Shown here piece by piece: positions 1-10,600 of a DNA stretch of 64,000 bases. Position 1 is the first letter of the stretch; every line of letters starts with the position of its first letter. The translations under genes were made by a program, and so were the position numbers. Origin of the DNA: Hygrophila difformis (Eukaryota > Streptophyta > Magnoliopsida > Lamiales > Acanthaceae); assembly GCA_030278955.1 (NCBI GenBank), contig JAOANR010000001.1, positions 6,002,874 through 6,066,873 on the forward strand, in the 5' to 3' direction. A model generated the notes under the pieces. The model had not been told where the DNA came from. It did not search any database and saw only the letters and a program-made list of their open reading frames with translations.

Positions 1-830
1 TGAATCACTTGGTAAGCCTAGTAGCATTTGGTAAGTCGGATTATGATACATTTGGTAAGCATGAAACCAAAACTTGGTAAGCGCAATATTGAAACACTTG
101 GTAAATATGTACCAAAAAATTGGTAAGTCGAATATTGAAACCCTTGGTAACCGTGAGCTGGACCGTCCAGTGGTTTCGATTCTGATACCACGGTGAGATG
201 GACGGTCCGCGCGCGCGTGCGGTGACCGTGAGCTGGTCAATGCTTCCTTCAAAGAGGACTCACGAGGTTTGGATGGTTCACACCGCATGTCCCAATGACC
301 GTGTAAAAAAAACAACTTTGTCAATGTGGTAAATCGTGTACAAAGAACTTGGTAGATGTAATAATGAACTTGGTAAGCCTAATACAAATAACTTGGTAAG
401 TGTACTATAGAAACCCTGGGTAAGCCGAATACAAAGAACTTGGTAAGCGTAATACTGAAACCCTTGGTAAGCCCAATACAAAAAACTTAGTAAGTGCAAT
501 ATTAAATCACTTGGTAAGTCAAAAACAAAACACCTGGTAAGAGTAGGTAGAGTAATTATGACAGCCTTGGTAATCCAAATACAGAAAACTTGGTAAGAGT
601 AATATTGAAACCCTTGGTAAGGCAAATAAAAAAACTTGGCAAGTGTAATATTGAAAAACTTGGTAAGCCAAATATCAATACGTTGGTAAGTGTTGTATTG
701 GAAGTTGGAACCCTTGGTAAGGTAAATAGCAAAAACTTGTAAGTGTAATATGAAAAACGTGGTAAGATAAATACAAAAAACTTGGTAAGTGTAATATTGG
801 GGGGGAAGGGTATTTGGGGGTATTTGGGTA
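1..830. repeat. Degenerate minisatellite based on CTTGGTAAG
   Basis: Two blocks (about 1-165 and 345-800) consist of imperfect units of roughly 20-25 bases, each carrying CTTGGTAAG or a one-base variant followed by an AT-rich stretch such as TGTAATATTGAAAC or CCAAATACAAA. Neighbouring units often alternate as pairs of about 45 bases. The blocks are separated by 166-344, which holds GC-rich inverted segments (GGACCGTCCA near 170 and TGGACGGTCC near 190). The short open frames on the minus strand are translations of the repeat and not genes. The array may continue beyond the left edge. Confidence 0.8.
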
Positions 831-1603
831 TTTTCTCAAGCAAGGGCATTTCAGTATTTTCTCATTTTGGCTTAATTAACTATATTGATTTATTTTGTTT
901 AAGTTTCTTAATTGATGGGGCCTAAATTCTAAAAATTTAAAATGTGGGGCTTTGACTTTAAGAAAGTTTGGGGGAGGGGTGTGGGCTGGGGTTTTCCCAA
1001 AAACTATTCAAGATTTTAAAGTGGGGTTTAATTGGAACTTGGAAATTAATAGTACTATGAGTCCATGATTTATAGCTTCTTCCCGAGTACATGAACTCTT
1101 GGGCCTTGGCAGTAAATTCAAAATTTTGATAGCCAATTAAGGGCGTGACCAAACGCGTGACAGCTAGTTAAGGACCTCAGAAATAATTTATGAATTATTC
1201 CGCGTTTTGCTTGTCCTTTTGTTCAGATTGATGTTTTATTTCACACACTTAAGACAATTTATTTATAGAAGATCCTCATGCCCATAATTAAACAAGTCGG
1301 TGTCGGTTGGTTTAAATTCAAGTAACCTCGACCAGGATTACGTTTCGGTAAATCGTCCCGTATGCTTTTGCCCATTCACTAATACTCTCTGAGTTAACAA
1401 ATTACTCTCTGTGAAACATCCAATCGCAAAACAAAACTAAAACCAGACCAAACCAAACCCTGGCCTGCTTATAATAAACTGTCTCCGCAAATTACAAAAG
1501 AAGCCTTCATTCAATACCGAAGCAACACCAAAAGAGTTTTTAAAAAACCATCTCTATTACATAGTAGTACAACGGTTGCTCAGAAGCTCAACAACAATAC
1601 TAC
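831..1603. other. Intergenic, includes 3' flank of the DUF642 gene
   Basis: No coding region is supported here. The part adjacent to 1604 (about 1430-1603) is expected to be the 3' untranslated region of the minus-strand DUF642 gene. The rest is AT-rich without recognisable repeats. Confidence 0.5.
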
Positions 1604-2975
1604 TCAAGCCTTGGGGAAAACCCGAACCTCATCGAGCACGGGGCCACAAAGGGTCCCAAAATCACGGACCCTCGTATGGTAAAACGAGCTAAAGAACGTC
1701 AGCCTGGTCCGGTCGGAGATCGCCGTGAAATCAAATGTGTAGGTCAAGAACTTGCCCTGCCCTTGCGATTTGAACGGCGCTTTCATGGCCGACTTGGCCG
1801 CAAATGCCTCGATCATCATCGACCCGTGGCAGTCATTCTTGGCATCCCCGACGGCGAACGACAGCTTGTACGCTTTCCCGGGGACGGTTCGGATGACTTG
1901 GGCTATGGCGCTCTCCCGTCCGGCAACAAGCTCGATTGCGGCCTTCCCGAAAGGCACATTGAAGTGGGCCGCATCGATGAATTTCACCGCTTTCAGGGAC
2001 TCGATTATCCACCCGGGCAATGGAGAGTTCAGGTCTTCCTGCTTCGGCGGGAGAAGCACGCCGTGGGACGAATTGAATAGCAGGTGAGGACCCTCCTCGA
2101 ATCCGTTGTTCTTCACCAGGTTCCCTGCAAGAAGAAATTACCCTAAAATGTTAGAAACTCCTAAATGTCTCTACGACGTGAAATACATTTGCAGTATAAT
2201 GTAAATGTGAAAATGTCACATAAACAGATCAGATCTGGTAATGGAATTAGGACCCCAAGGAGTCTGGAGCTCCGGGGAGCTCGATACTGCGTCTCCATCG
2301 GACACTCCACAGAACAGTTAAAAACAGATCCATCGGGTCTCAAGCTCCCTGGATATCAGAACAAGTCGGGCAAGGAAATTAAGACAGACCTCTGATGAGC
2401 CGTGGAGGGGCCAACTCCTTAATCGCGACGGCATCCAACAAGGGGCCGCAGGCGGGATCCTCCTGCTTCCCGGTATTGTGAAAAACCACCTTCACGGAAT
2501 CGGCGGGCGCGCGGAATCCCCAGGCGTAGGTATCGCCGCCGTTGCTGCTGTACAGCGTCTGGAGGGGCAGGTCGCCGGCCTGCGGCGGAACGGAGACCCG
2601 GAGGACCTCGTCCTGGGCGCACGTCCTGGAGGCGCCGAAGGTGAGGGCGTAGAGGGCGCCCTTCCTGACGCGGACGGTCTGGGAGACGGTGGCTTCGTTC
2701 CCCAGGCGGACGGCGTGGACGCCGTGGGCGACGGCGAAGTACATGCCGCCGGGCTGGGGGCCGCCGGAGATGTACTCGACGAGGCCGGTGATATCCCACT
2801 TGGGGAGGGCGTGGGGACCCAGGAGGACGGTTTTGTTGAGGTTATTGGGGGCGGGGGACTCCTCGAAGTTGCCATTGGCGAGGAGGCCTTCGAGGGGGGG
2901 AGCGGGTGAGGAGGAGACAGTACTGGAGAGGAACAAGGAGAGAGTGAGGAGGAACAAGGGATTTTGGAGAGCCAT
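1604..2975 (-). CDS. DUF642 family secreted cell-wall protein
   Basis: Two-exon gene, minus strand: exon 1 2975-2390, exon 2 2124-1604, joined by a GT-AG intron (2389-2125). The sum is 1107 nt, or 368 residues, the usual size of plant DUF642 proteins. The frame opens further upstream at a TTG (2996), but the first ATG at 2975 starts a clean signal peptide (MALQNPLFLLTLSLFLSS) and is the chosen start. The mature protein has two related beta-sandwich galactose-binding-like units: residues about 30-195 (starting LLANGNFEE) and 200-368 (starting LVKNNGFEEGP). Each ends in a conserved Cys-Gly-Pro motif (ACGPLLDAVAI and LCGPVLDEVRVF). Known family members are apoplastic, bind cell-wall polysaccharides and modulate pectin methylesterase. 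The particular ligand here is unknown. Exon 1 is very GC-rich, so it also contains spurious open frames in other phases. Confidence 0.93.
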
Positions 2976-3095
2976 GAATGGGCAGTGGTGTGTCAAACTG
3001 TCAGGTGTGGGGGTGTAGGAATTGGGGGATGGGAGAGGGATTTATGGAAAAGGGAAGGGAGGGTTTTTCATGGTGCTCAAATACTATTTTTAATG

Positions 3096-3770
3096 AAAAA
3101 AATAGTCAAATACATCCGTTTTTTTTTTTAAAAAAAGTTAAACTGGTCCTTTTTTAACTTTATTGCCGATTTAGTCCGCTACATATGCTAATTATATCCA
3201 TTTTAGTTCAAAAATCACTAATCCCTCCTAGGACGCTGACGTGGCGTTGATTTATTTTGGTATTTTTCATTCTTAAAGGCGATTCAAGATTAAACACAAT
3301 GAGACAAAAGGCATGTGACTGTCCTTTTCATTCTTCGGCCCTCAGTTTTGAGCCAAACGTTCCCATTATCATTTCTTTGTTGCCGGAATTTGAATATGCG
3401 CCGCGGGATTATGGTTCGAATTGGGGTGCTGCGATATGGGAAGTGATTGAAATGAAGGGCTTCGAATTTGGGTGATTGAAAAGAAGAGCTTCGAATTGGG
3501 GTGCTGCGATTGTGGGAAGTGATTGAAATTAGAGTCGGGTAGGGTTGCACACTTATTTGGCAAACACATTGGAATGAGAACAATTCAAAACAAATCCAGC
3601 GTGTATGGTTTAGAATAAATCATTGCCACGTCAGCGTCCTAGGAAGGATTAGTGATTTTTGGACTAAAGTGGATATAATTAGCATAGGTGACGGACTAAA
3701 TCGGCAATAAAATTAAAAAAGATCCGATTTGACTTTAAAAAAAAAACGGATGTATTTGGGTTTTTTTTCT
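3096..3770. mobile_element. Mutator-like foldback MITE with long terminal inverted repeats
   Basis: A 675-bp element whose ends are inverted copies of about 120-150 bp: the left arm (3096-3240) reappears in reverse complement at about 3630-3770. Shared landmarks are ATACATCCG, TTTAGTCCG, GCTAATTATATCCA, CACTAATCC and the GACGCTGACGTGGC block. Both ends are flanked by the same 11-mer, TATTTTTAATG (3085-3095 and 3771-3781), which looks like a target-site duplication near the 9-11 bp of MULEs. The centre contains a 75-bp-offset direct repeat (TTCGAATTGGGGTGCTGCGAT at about 3415 and 3490). There is no transposase, so it is non-autonomous. Confidence 0.75.
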
Positions 3771-3781
3771 TATTTTTAATG

Positions 3782-4912
3782 TTAGTAATTTACTACTCCA
3801 CTGGGATAATAATTGAGGGCACGTGAGGGAAGGGTATGGGTAAATCAGTAAATGAAGAAACTTGTCTAGGGTTGCATTTGCAATCTACTTACTGGTAAAA
3901 TAAAAAAACATTGGTGCGCGGGAGAAACATGAATACTCACTCTTATCTTAGGTTATTTTTATTAAAAGATTTACTCTTTAAGCCATGATTTGAATTACAC
4001 ACATTTGTGATTGAATTATGTTTCAGAACGCCATGATATATCACCCCCAAAAAAAAAAAATTGCCATGATATATATGTTGACACATCATCAATATCAGCA
4101 GTATGGTTGAACCGACTTTATGTTTGAATTTTTAATTTAAACTTATTTCTATTAAAATGATAGTAATAGACAAATAGAAGTAAATCATTCAAGTGAGCCC
4201 AGTGGTATGGAAAATATAAAATACACAAGTACCATATCTCTTTGGGAGGGAGGCCAGGCCACGGCGGCGGCAGGTTGATGGTGGTGTTTTTGCTTTTAAA
4301 TAAATCGGGGCCAATTATTATTAACATATACTAGTACTTCTACTACAACTCTAGTAACTTATTGCTAGTACAGTATTATTTTCTTAAACTGTAGTAGTAA
4401 CAAATATCCCCTCTTAGATTTGAGATGGGATAGGTGACCTTTTCAAGATTATAGGTATGGACTCGTGCTTTTGGATTTCGTTTTGGTCTTTTGTTTGTTT
4501 CCCCCTTGATTAATGCAAACACTTCTCTAATTGGGGCCCATATGGGCTTTTCGGTGCCATATTGTCACATGGGGTACTCAATCTAGGCTTGTAATAATAA
4601 TTGTTTCATGTGTTTTGCTTTGGTGTTTTCCCATTCCCAACTTCTTCTCGGCTAATCCTGTATTTACGTATATGTCCATAAGTTATACTAATAATCACAC
4701 AATTCAAAAAAAAATGTACTATATAAATATAACAAATTTGGTCTTATATAGAATTCTCAAGTTATAGAAACAACTACTACAAAATGATAGTATTAAAAGT
4801 TTTAAAAAATATTCCTACTAATATACAACTTTTTTAAAGGAAAAAAAAAAGAGTTTATATTGTGAATATAATAGGAACCCATTTTGAACTTCAGTTATTG
4901 AAAAATACTAAG
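3782..4912. other. Intergenic, no feature seen
   Basis: AT-rich sequence with only short chance open frames. No exon, RNA gene or clear repeat could be supported. Confidence 0.5.
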
Positions 4913-5224
4913 ACTACGGTCATCCATGACCCAACTCAACTCAATCTTTCAATATAATATTAATTTCTCTCTCCTCCCCTACAGAACTCACAATCAATTT
5001 TAATTTCTACTACCATCAATAACCCAACCCAACACAATCCAACTCAATTCTAAATACATATTTATAATTAAAAATAATTATTTGCACATTCATTACCCTC
5101 TCATGATTTGAGGTTGGCCATCTAACCTAAGTCATTGAGAGTCATGGCTTTTATATAATTTTTATTATTTATTTCTTGTGTTTTTTCTTATGACCCCCAC
5201 TTCGGGGTCATGAATGGTTATAGC
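4913..5224. mobile_element. Possible short MITE with imperfect inverted ends
   Basis: The left end (ACTACGGTCATCCATGACCC) and the reverse complement of the right end (GCTATAACCATTCATGACCC) resemble each other. The interior is low-complexity and CAACTCAA-rich, as in many small non-autonomous elements. CTAAG stands beside both ends and may be a short target duplication. The inverted repeat is imperfect, so this is tentative. Confidence 0.35.
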
Positions 5225-5540
5225 CTAAGGGGAAAATTGCGCTTGAAATAGTCGAATTTTGTTGACATTCTATCTGATTTTTATAGTAAGCAATTTCAAG
5301 TAATTTTTAACTATTACTATAAGGAAAATTATTTAAAAAACCCCCAACACCACCAACTTATTCCTCCAAAATACCCACACAAATTTTTATTCCTTTCAAC
5401 CCCCTGGAGAGAAAAAATTTTCAAAAAATCCCCATTTTACCCCTAAATAACCAAATTAAGGAAAATAATGCCTAAAAATGATTCAAATGAGTTTAACACT
5501 TCTCTAAAAAGTGCCCAAAAACACACCCCCTCTAAAAAAT
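5225..5540. other. Left flank of the viral insertion; boundary uncertain
   Basis: Contains an AC-rich stretch (about 5338-5540) leading directly into the primer-binding site. It cannot be decided from the sequence whether the last 200 bases are viral non-coding DNA or host DNA, because no second copy of the viral circle is available in the window for comparison. Confidence 0.4.
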
Positions 5541-5552
5541 TGGTATCAGAGC
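5541..5552 (+). promoter_or_regulatory. tRNA-Met primer-binding site
   Basis: TGGTATCAGAGC is the canonical 12-base complement of the 3' end of plant initiator tRNA-Met, used by Caulimoviridae (and some Copia elements) to prime minus-strand DNA synthesis. It stands 22 bases upstream of the first viral ATG. The match does not extend clearly past the twelve bases. Confidence 0.88.
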
Positions 5553-5574
5553 ATAAGTTGCGATTTTAGGGCTT

Positions 5575-5829
5575 ATGGCTAATGACGGATTAAAAGATAA
5601 TCAAAACACAATTAAATTAAATGACAATATTAATTACGAAAAATTTTTAATAATTGATATTGAAAAGAAAAGGCTATTCAAAAACCAAACTAAAGATTGT
5701 AAGATCTGTAAACAAAATAAAATAAAAATCAAAAGAATAAAACTCAAGAAAAATAGAACTTTTAAAAATTATTGCAAACTAATCGTAAGATTAGAAGCTT
5801 TAAGACAACACTTAAAAACTCATGAATAA
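5575..5829 (+). CDS. EVE small ORF 1, basic Cys/His-containing protein (84 aa)
   Basis: First ORF after the primer-binding site. It encodes an 84-residue, strongly basic, Lys-rich protein with a Cys-X2-Cys pair (DCKICKQNK, about residues 42-45), a further Cys in the C-terminal third and a C-terminal His-X3-His (HLKTH), together suggesting a small zinc-binding or nucleic-acid-binding module. I do not recognise a family. Its stop overlaps the start of the next ORF by 8 nt, so both are probably translated from one polycistronic RNA. By position it parallels the small first ORF of badnaviruses, but similarity is not evident by eye. Confidence 0.72.
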   Translation: MANDGLKDNQNTIKLNDNINYEKFLIIDIEKKRLFKNQTKDCKICKQNKIKIKRIKLKKNRTFKNYCKLIVRLEALRQHLKTHE

Positions 5830-6223
5830 AATGTTAACAAATAAAAACATGGATATACAAAGAAGTCTTCAATCAATTGAAGCAAAATTAGATAAGTTAG
5901 AATTATTAGGAAAACAAAATAATACAAATCTTAAAGTAATATTAGAAAACCAAACATACTTATCAACCCAGTATGATAAATCATCCAGTGGAATGAAAAA
6001 CTTATCTAAAACCATAACAACACTTCAATATGAAAGTTCTAAACTAGTTAATGATATCCCAAATCCGAGAAAAATCATTAACCATAGTGAGGAATTAAAA
6101 CAACTACAAGATAAGGTTGAAAAACTTGATAAAGAGATAAAGGAAATTAAAAATATTGTTGAAAACAATATTGAAAATGTAAATGAAATGTGTAACAAAA
6201 TTATAAAAATCATTAAAGGATAA
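5822..6223 (+). CDS. EVE small ORF 2, coiled-coil protein (133 aa)
   Basis: A 133-residue protein made mostly of heptad-like helices: residues about 10-35 (SIEAKLDKLELLGKQ) and 90-133 (ELKQLQDKVEKLDKEIKEI). Small coiled-coil proteins with DNA- or virion-binding roles are common in Caulimoviridae (virion-associated proteins), so a structural role is plausible but inferred. The ATG at 5822 lies inside the end of ORF 1. The stop codon (6221-6223) shares its last A with the ATG of ORF 3 (TAATG), an arrangement typical of termination-reinitiation. Confidence 0.75.
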   Translation: MNKMLTNKNMDIQRSLQSIEAKLDKLELLGKQNNTNLKVILENQTYLSTQYDKSSSGMKNLSKTITTLQYESSKLVNDIPNPRKIINHSEELKQLQDKVEKLDKEIKEIKNIVENNIENVNEMCNKIIKIIKG

Positions 6224-6702
6224 TGGAAACAGCTTTGAAAGAGGTTAAAGAAACAATAGAAAACTTCAAACAAGAAATTAATAATAAATTCAAAGAATTA
6301 AACAAAGAATTAGTAGAAATAAAGCTAAATGTTAATAATCTTCATAAGAAGATTGGCGAAATAACAGACCATAATAAAACAAATAATACAAATATTAGTC
6401 TAATTGACAAGAAAATAAAAGAGCTTGTAACAACTGAAATACTAAAGAAAAAAATTGATGATGTACATGTTCAAATGGAAAACATGAAAAAATATCAAGA
6501 CCCTGCATTAAGAATAGCCATTGAAAGCATAGATGAAAAACTTGAAAGAATACAAGCTGTTAGAATACCTGAAGATAATACAATAAAACAACTAGCTGAA
6601 CAAATTGCAAAATTACCTGCAGAAGCTAGAAGGAAAACTAAACCACAAGAAAAACTAAACTTCTGGGTTGTAAAACCAGACGAAAAATATTTACAAAAAT
6701 GA
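6223..6702 (+). CDS. EVE ORF 3, probable virion-associated coiled-coil protein (159 aa)
   Basis: A 159-residue protein with a long N-terminal coiled coil (residues 1-95, rich in E/K/N/I/L heptads) and a basic, proline-containing segment near the C-terminus (about residues 135-145, LPAEARRKTKP). Coiled coil plus basic tail is the layout of badnavirus ORF2 and caulimovirus virion-associated proteins, which bind nucleic acid and capsid. That assignment is by architecture and position only. The start shares one base with the ORF 2 stop. The stop overlaps the next ORF in ATGA (6699-6702). Confidence 0.78.
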   Translation: METALKEVKETIENFKQEINNKFKELNKELVEIKLNVNNLHKKIGEITDHNKTNNTNISLIDKKIKELVTTEILKKKIDDVHVQMENMKKYQDPALRIAIESIDEKLERIQAVRIPEDNTIKQLAEQIAKLPAEARRKTKPQEKLNFWVVKPDEKYLQK

Positions 6703-7664
6703 GTAGGAGATCATTTTCTCTTACTAATGAATCCAAAAACAGTCTAGTAGAAAGGAGTAATTCTCAAAGGATTGAAAGCTCAAACTTTGAAAAAACCTTA
6801 ATAGATAGAATGTTCAGAGAAAAAACCAAACTTGAAGAAGGGCCAACAATAATTGAAGAAATAATTGACCCTGATATTGAATTTGAAAACTTCAAGAAAA
6901 GAACATTAATCCAATTGGAACCAAGATTATTGTATGACCAAAGATTCCTTAATTGGAACACAGGATATTACAAATATCATTATACGGAACCAATAAGCTG
7001 TCTAAAAGATGACAAAAAATTAATAAAATTAATAAGCAATAATGAAGCAATTAGGCTTCAAAGACAAGGACAAAAATACATGCATATGGGATTAATCTCC
7101 ATAGGAGTAAAAGGTTTAACTAGAAAAAACTTAGGAACTAAAGTCCTAATGACTGTTCTAGATACAAGGTGGACTAATCCAACCCAAGCTATCATAGGAT
7201 TAATGGAAATTGATATGAACCCTAATGTGGGAGTATGTTATTTGGCACCAGATTATATGATACAAATAACAGATTTTATGAAGCATATCCAAATAGGAAT
7301 TCAAACGGTAGGATATGAAGAAATGGAAACTGGTCACAACCTAATGGTATGTGTAGGCTTCTTAGGAAGAATCACAAACAATGGCCAAACCAGGCATAAA
7401 ACAAAAATTGAAACTGTGGTAAGTATCATAGGAAGTGAAGGAGTAAAAATGATAGGACCAACTGAAATATCATCAGAAGAAAATGCTGGGAAAAATTGGG
7501 ATCTATCAAAATTCTTTGAAAAACCAAATGTTAAAAATTTAACTCCAAAAAATGTAAATTACTTCATTAACTCTAGAGGAGAAACGTCAGTAAGGTTTAA
7601 CGATTATGAAACTGCAAAACGACCAATAGATTTTACAGAAGAAGAAGGTCAGGAAAATGAATAG
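6699..7664 (+). CDS. EVE movement protein (30K superfamily), separate ORF
   Basis: A 321-residue protein whose central part (about residues 115-260) has the conserved core of caulimovirid cell-to-cell movement proteins: a GLISIGVKGLTRKNLGTK segment, a DTRWTNPTQAIIG motif and a following beta-rich region. The pattern most resembles the movement domain at the N-terminus of badnavirus polyproteins. Here, however, it ends in its own stop codon (7662-7664), overlapping the next ORF's ATG at 7657 by 8 nt. The movement protein enlarges plasmodesmata for virus spread. The frame is intact from an ATG in the ATGA overlap with ORF 3. Confidence 0.87.
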   Translation: MSRRSFSLTNESKNSLVERSNSQRIESSNFEKTLIDRMFREKTKLEEGPTIIEEIIDPDIEFENFKKRTLIQLEPRLLYDQRFLNWNTGYYKYHYTEPISCLKDDKKLIKLISNNEAIRLQRQGQKYMHMGLISIGVKGLTRKNLGTKVLMTVLDTRWTNPTQAIIGLMEIDMNPNVGVCYLAPDYMIQITDFMKHIQIGIQTVGYEEMETGHNLMVCVGFLGRITNNGQTRHKTKIETVVSIIGSEGVKMIGPTEISSEENAGKNWDLSKFFEKPNVKNLTPKNVNYFINSRGETSVRFNDYETAKRPIDFTEEEGQENE

Positions 7665-10600
7665 ACAAATGAAAAGGTTTATTGTAGAAAAACCAATAAC
7701 AGATAACTATGTAAAATATGAAGGAAAACATATATTCCACCCTAGTGAAGATGAAGTGGAAAGAATTGCTAAAGACATTCAACATATTTGTTTAAAAACA
7801 AGAAAATTTGAAAACTTTAAGAAAGGAAAAATTCTAAATAAAAGAGAGTACCATGACAGATATGAAAGAGTTTTCTCACAACATGTGCATTCTGCACTAA
7901 CTAAAAAATTCAAAAACAAAGGAATATTACCTCATAATTGTCAAGATTGTAAAATTGATCTTGATAGAAGATATTCTGATAAGTTAAAACATATGATCCA
8001 TTTAATAGAATGTCCAAAACATAGTGGATATTTTGAGAATTGGATAGAAAATTATGAAGAAATGATAAGAGAAATATCAAAACTAAATGAACAAAAACAA
8101 GAATTAAAGGATAAAATGAAAAGAAAAAATAAAGAATGGAAGAATAATTTAGAAGATATTATTGAGAAAGAAGTACAGAAAAGATTACAAAAAATACAAA
8201 TAAATGAAGAACAACAAGCAGATATAGAAGCTCACTTGTTCTTAAAGAAAAACTCACCAGAAGAAGGACAAAGTTCTGATAATATATTAATGGAACAATA
8301 TATGGGAGACCATATCTCCTTACATTCTGAGAAAACAAATAAAACAGCTAAAGAATTCATGAACAAAGATGTTGTCATGAAAAATACAGGAGACAGTATA
8401 ACAAGAGTCCCTGGAACTCCCTTTGCCCCATACCAAAGAGGGACTGAGTGGAGACCTGGAACTAATTATACTGGAAACAATTCTAGACACTCAATCACAC
8501 ATGTTCATCCAGAATATCCTTATGGAAAAATACAACCTGGGATGATAACAAAACCTAGAGGAATTAGGCAACCTTTAGAAAGAGGATATTATCATAACCC
8601 AGCAATATTAGAAGTAACAAATGTAAGCCCTCAAGAATGGGGCTCAGTAATTGCAAAATGGAAAAACATAGTTGTAGCTGATTACATCAAAAACAAAAAT
8701 GATTATAATGATACAGCTGAATCAATGTATGGATATCTTGAAACCTATTTAGGAGAATTCGCACAGTCAATGTGGGAAGTATTTAAAAGAGATTATCCAA
8801 TGGATTATCAAGACTTAATAGAAAGAGGACCGAATCCTTATAACTTTGTAAATAAAATATCAAGTCTAATAACAGGTGAAGATGGTAATTCAGGACATAT
8901 AACAACACAAATGGATGCCTTAATCCATCTAGACCAAATGCACCTAGATGACTTATATGGAACAGTAGACTTCTTGAATGAGTATGTCTACTATACAGGC
9001 CTAGCAGGAGGAGCTTTTAACCAAGAGTTAGGTGAAAAATTATTTATGAAAATACCAAGACCAATTGGTCAAGAAATTCAAGATACATGGAATAAAATGG
9101 TTGAAAAGAATCCCCAACAATACACTATTAGTATGAGGGCTGTTCATGTGGTAAAAATATTAAAAGATAAGTGTACAAATATAATTGCACAAAAACAACT
9201 TAAGAAAACTGATTATTCATTCTGTAAAAGAATATACACTCCTCAACGATATGGTAGGCCGGAACCATTAAGGAAAAAACCCAAATTCATAACAAGAAAG
9301 AAGTATTTTATAAAACAATCAAATAGCAGAAAACCTTTCTTGAAACAAAAACATCACGTCAGAAAATATAATCCTAGTAGAAATTATACAAAGAAACTTG
9401 CTTGTTTCACATGTGGTGATGAAAGCCATTTGGCAACAGCATGTCCTAAAAGAAAAAACCAACATTCAAGAGAAGCAATTCTTACAGAATGTATACAACA
9501 AGATATATTGGATGTAGACTCAGATGTTTCTGAGACTGAAACAATATATAGCATAGTAACAGTGGAAGAAAATGTTATGGAAGAACAAGGGGATGATGAT
9601 CCCTATGAATTGATTAATATGCTTGCAAATGAAAACTCATATAATGGTATCACATATAAAGAGTATATGATGCCATATGAAACTGAGTATATGATGAGAG
9701 AAATTAATGAATGCGAAAACCATAATTGGCTTTTCAGGGTAGGCACTGATTCTACACCTTGTATAAAATGCTCTTATTACCCATCAAGAAAACTTAGAGC
9801 TAAATGTACAATATGTCATGTAGAAATATGCCAAATATGCTTGTTAAAATATTATAAAATTAAATTCCCCGAAGAAATGCCAATAACAAAAATTGATGAT
9901 AATTATACATTCATCACAAAAAGAATAGATATAATAGAAAGAAAACTTTTTGATTTACAAGATATAATGAATCCTAAGGAATTAAAAACCAGAATTGAAA
10001 ACATAGAAGAAATCTTAGAAGAATATAATATGTTGAGTCCTAAAAATACGGAAAATAAAGGAAAAGAAGTTCCTGAAGAAGAATCTAATGATAAACAAAA
10101 TCCTAGTACAGAGTATATGTTAGCACAAAACCCTGAGTACATACCTGTGTGCCAAGATCCTTCATCATTAACTACATTAAGGGTACCAATAATCTTTAAA
10201 TTAAGAGAATTGGTATTTCGTACTAATGCAATAATCGACACAGGATGTACAAGAATAATAATAAATGAGAAACTTATCCCAGAACATTTACAGAAAAACT
10301 TAGCAAAACCTATTAAATCAGAATTAATGGATGGAAGAATATCATATACAACAAAACAACCTATTTCAGGTGGACAAATATTCTTTGAAACCAATTGTGG
10401 AATATCAGAACCCTATGGAGTTCCTGATAATTCATATATAAAAGACTTAGTAATAAATGCAGATGTAATCTTAGGATTACAATTCTTCTTACAAAATAAT
10501 GGAGGATTATTTATTACAAAGGATTATATCCAAATTGTTGAAAAAGCAACTTTGGCAATGTTTGCACCTAGTATTAGTAATGCGGGAACCAAGCTTTTAA

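Noticed and set aside
2976..2996. Upstream extension of the DUF642 protein to 2996
   Set aside because: The codon there is TTG, not ATG; the ATG at 2975 gives a proper signal peptide.
2379..3018. Several long open frames on both strands overlapping the first exon of the DUF642 gene
   Set aside because: They are caused by very high GC content; only one frame gives a signal peptide and a known family.
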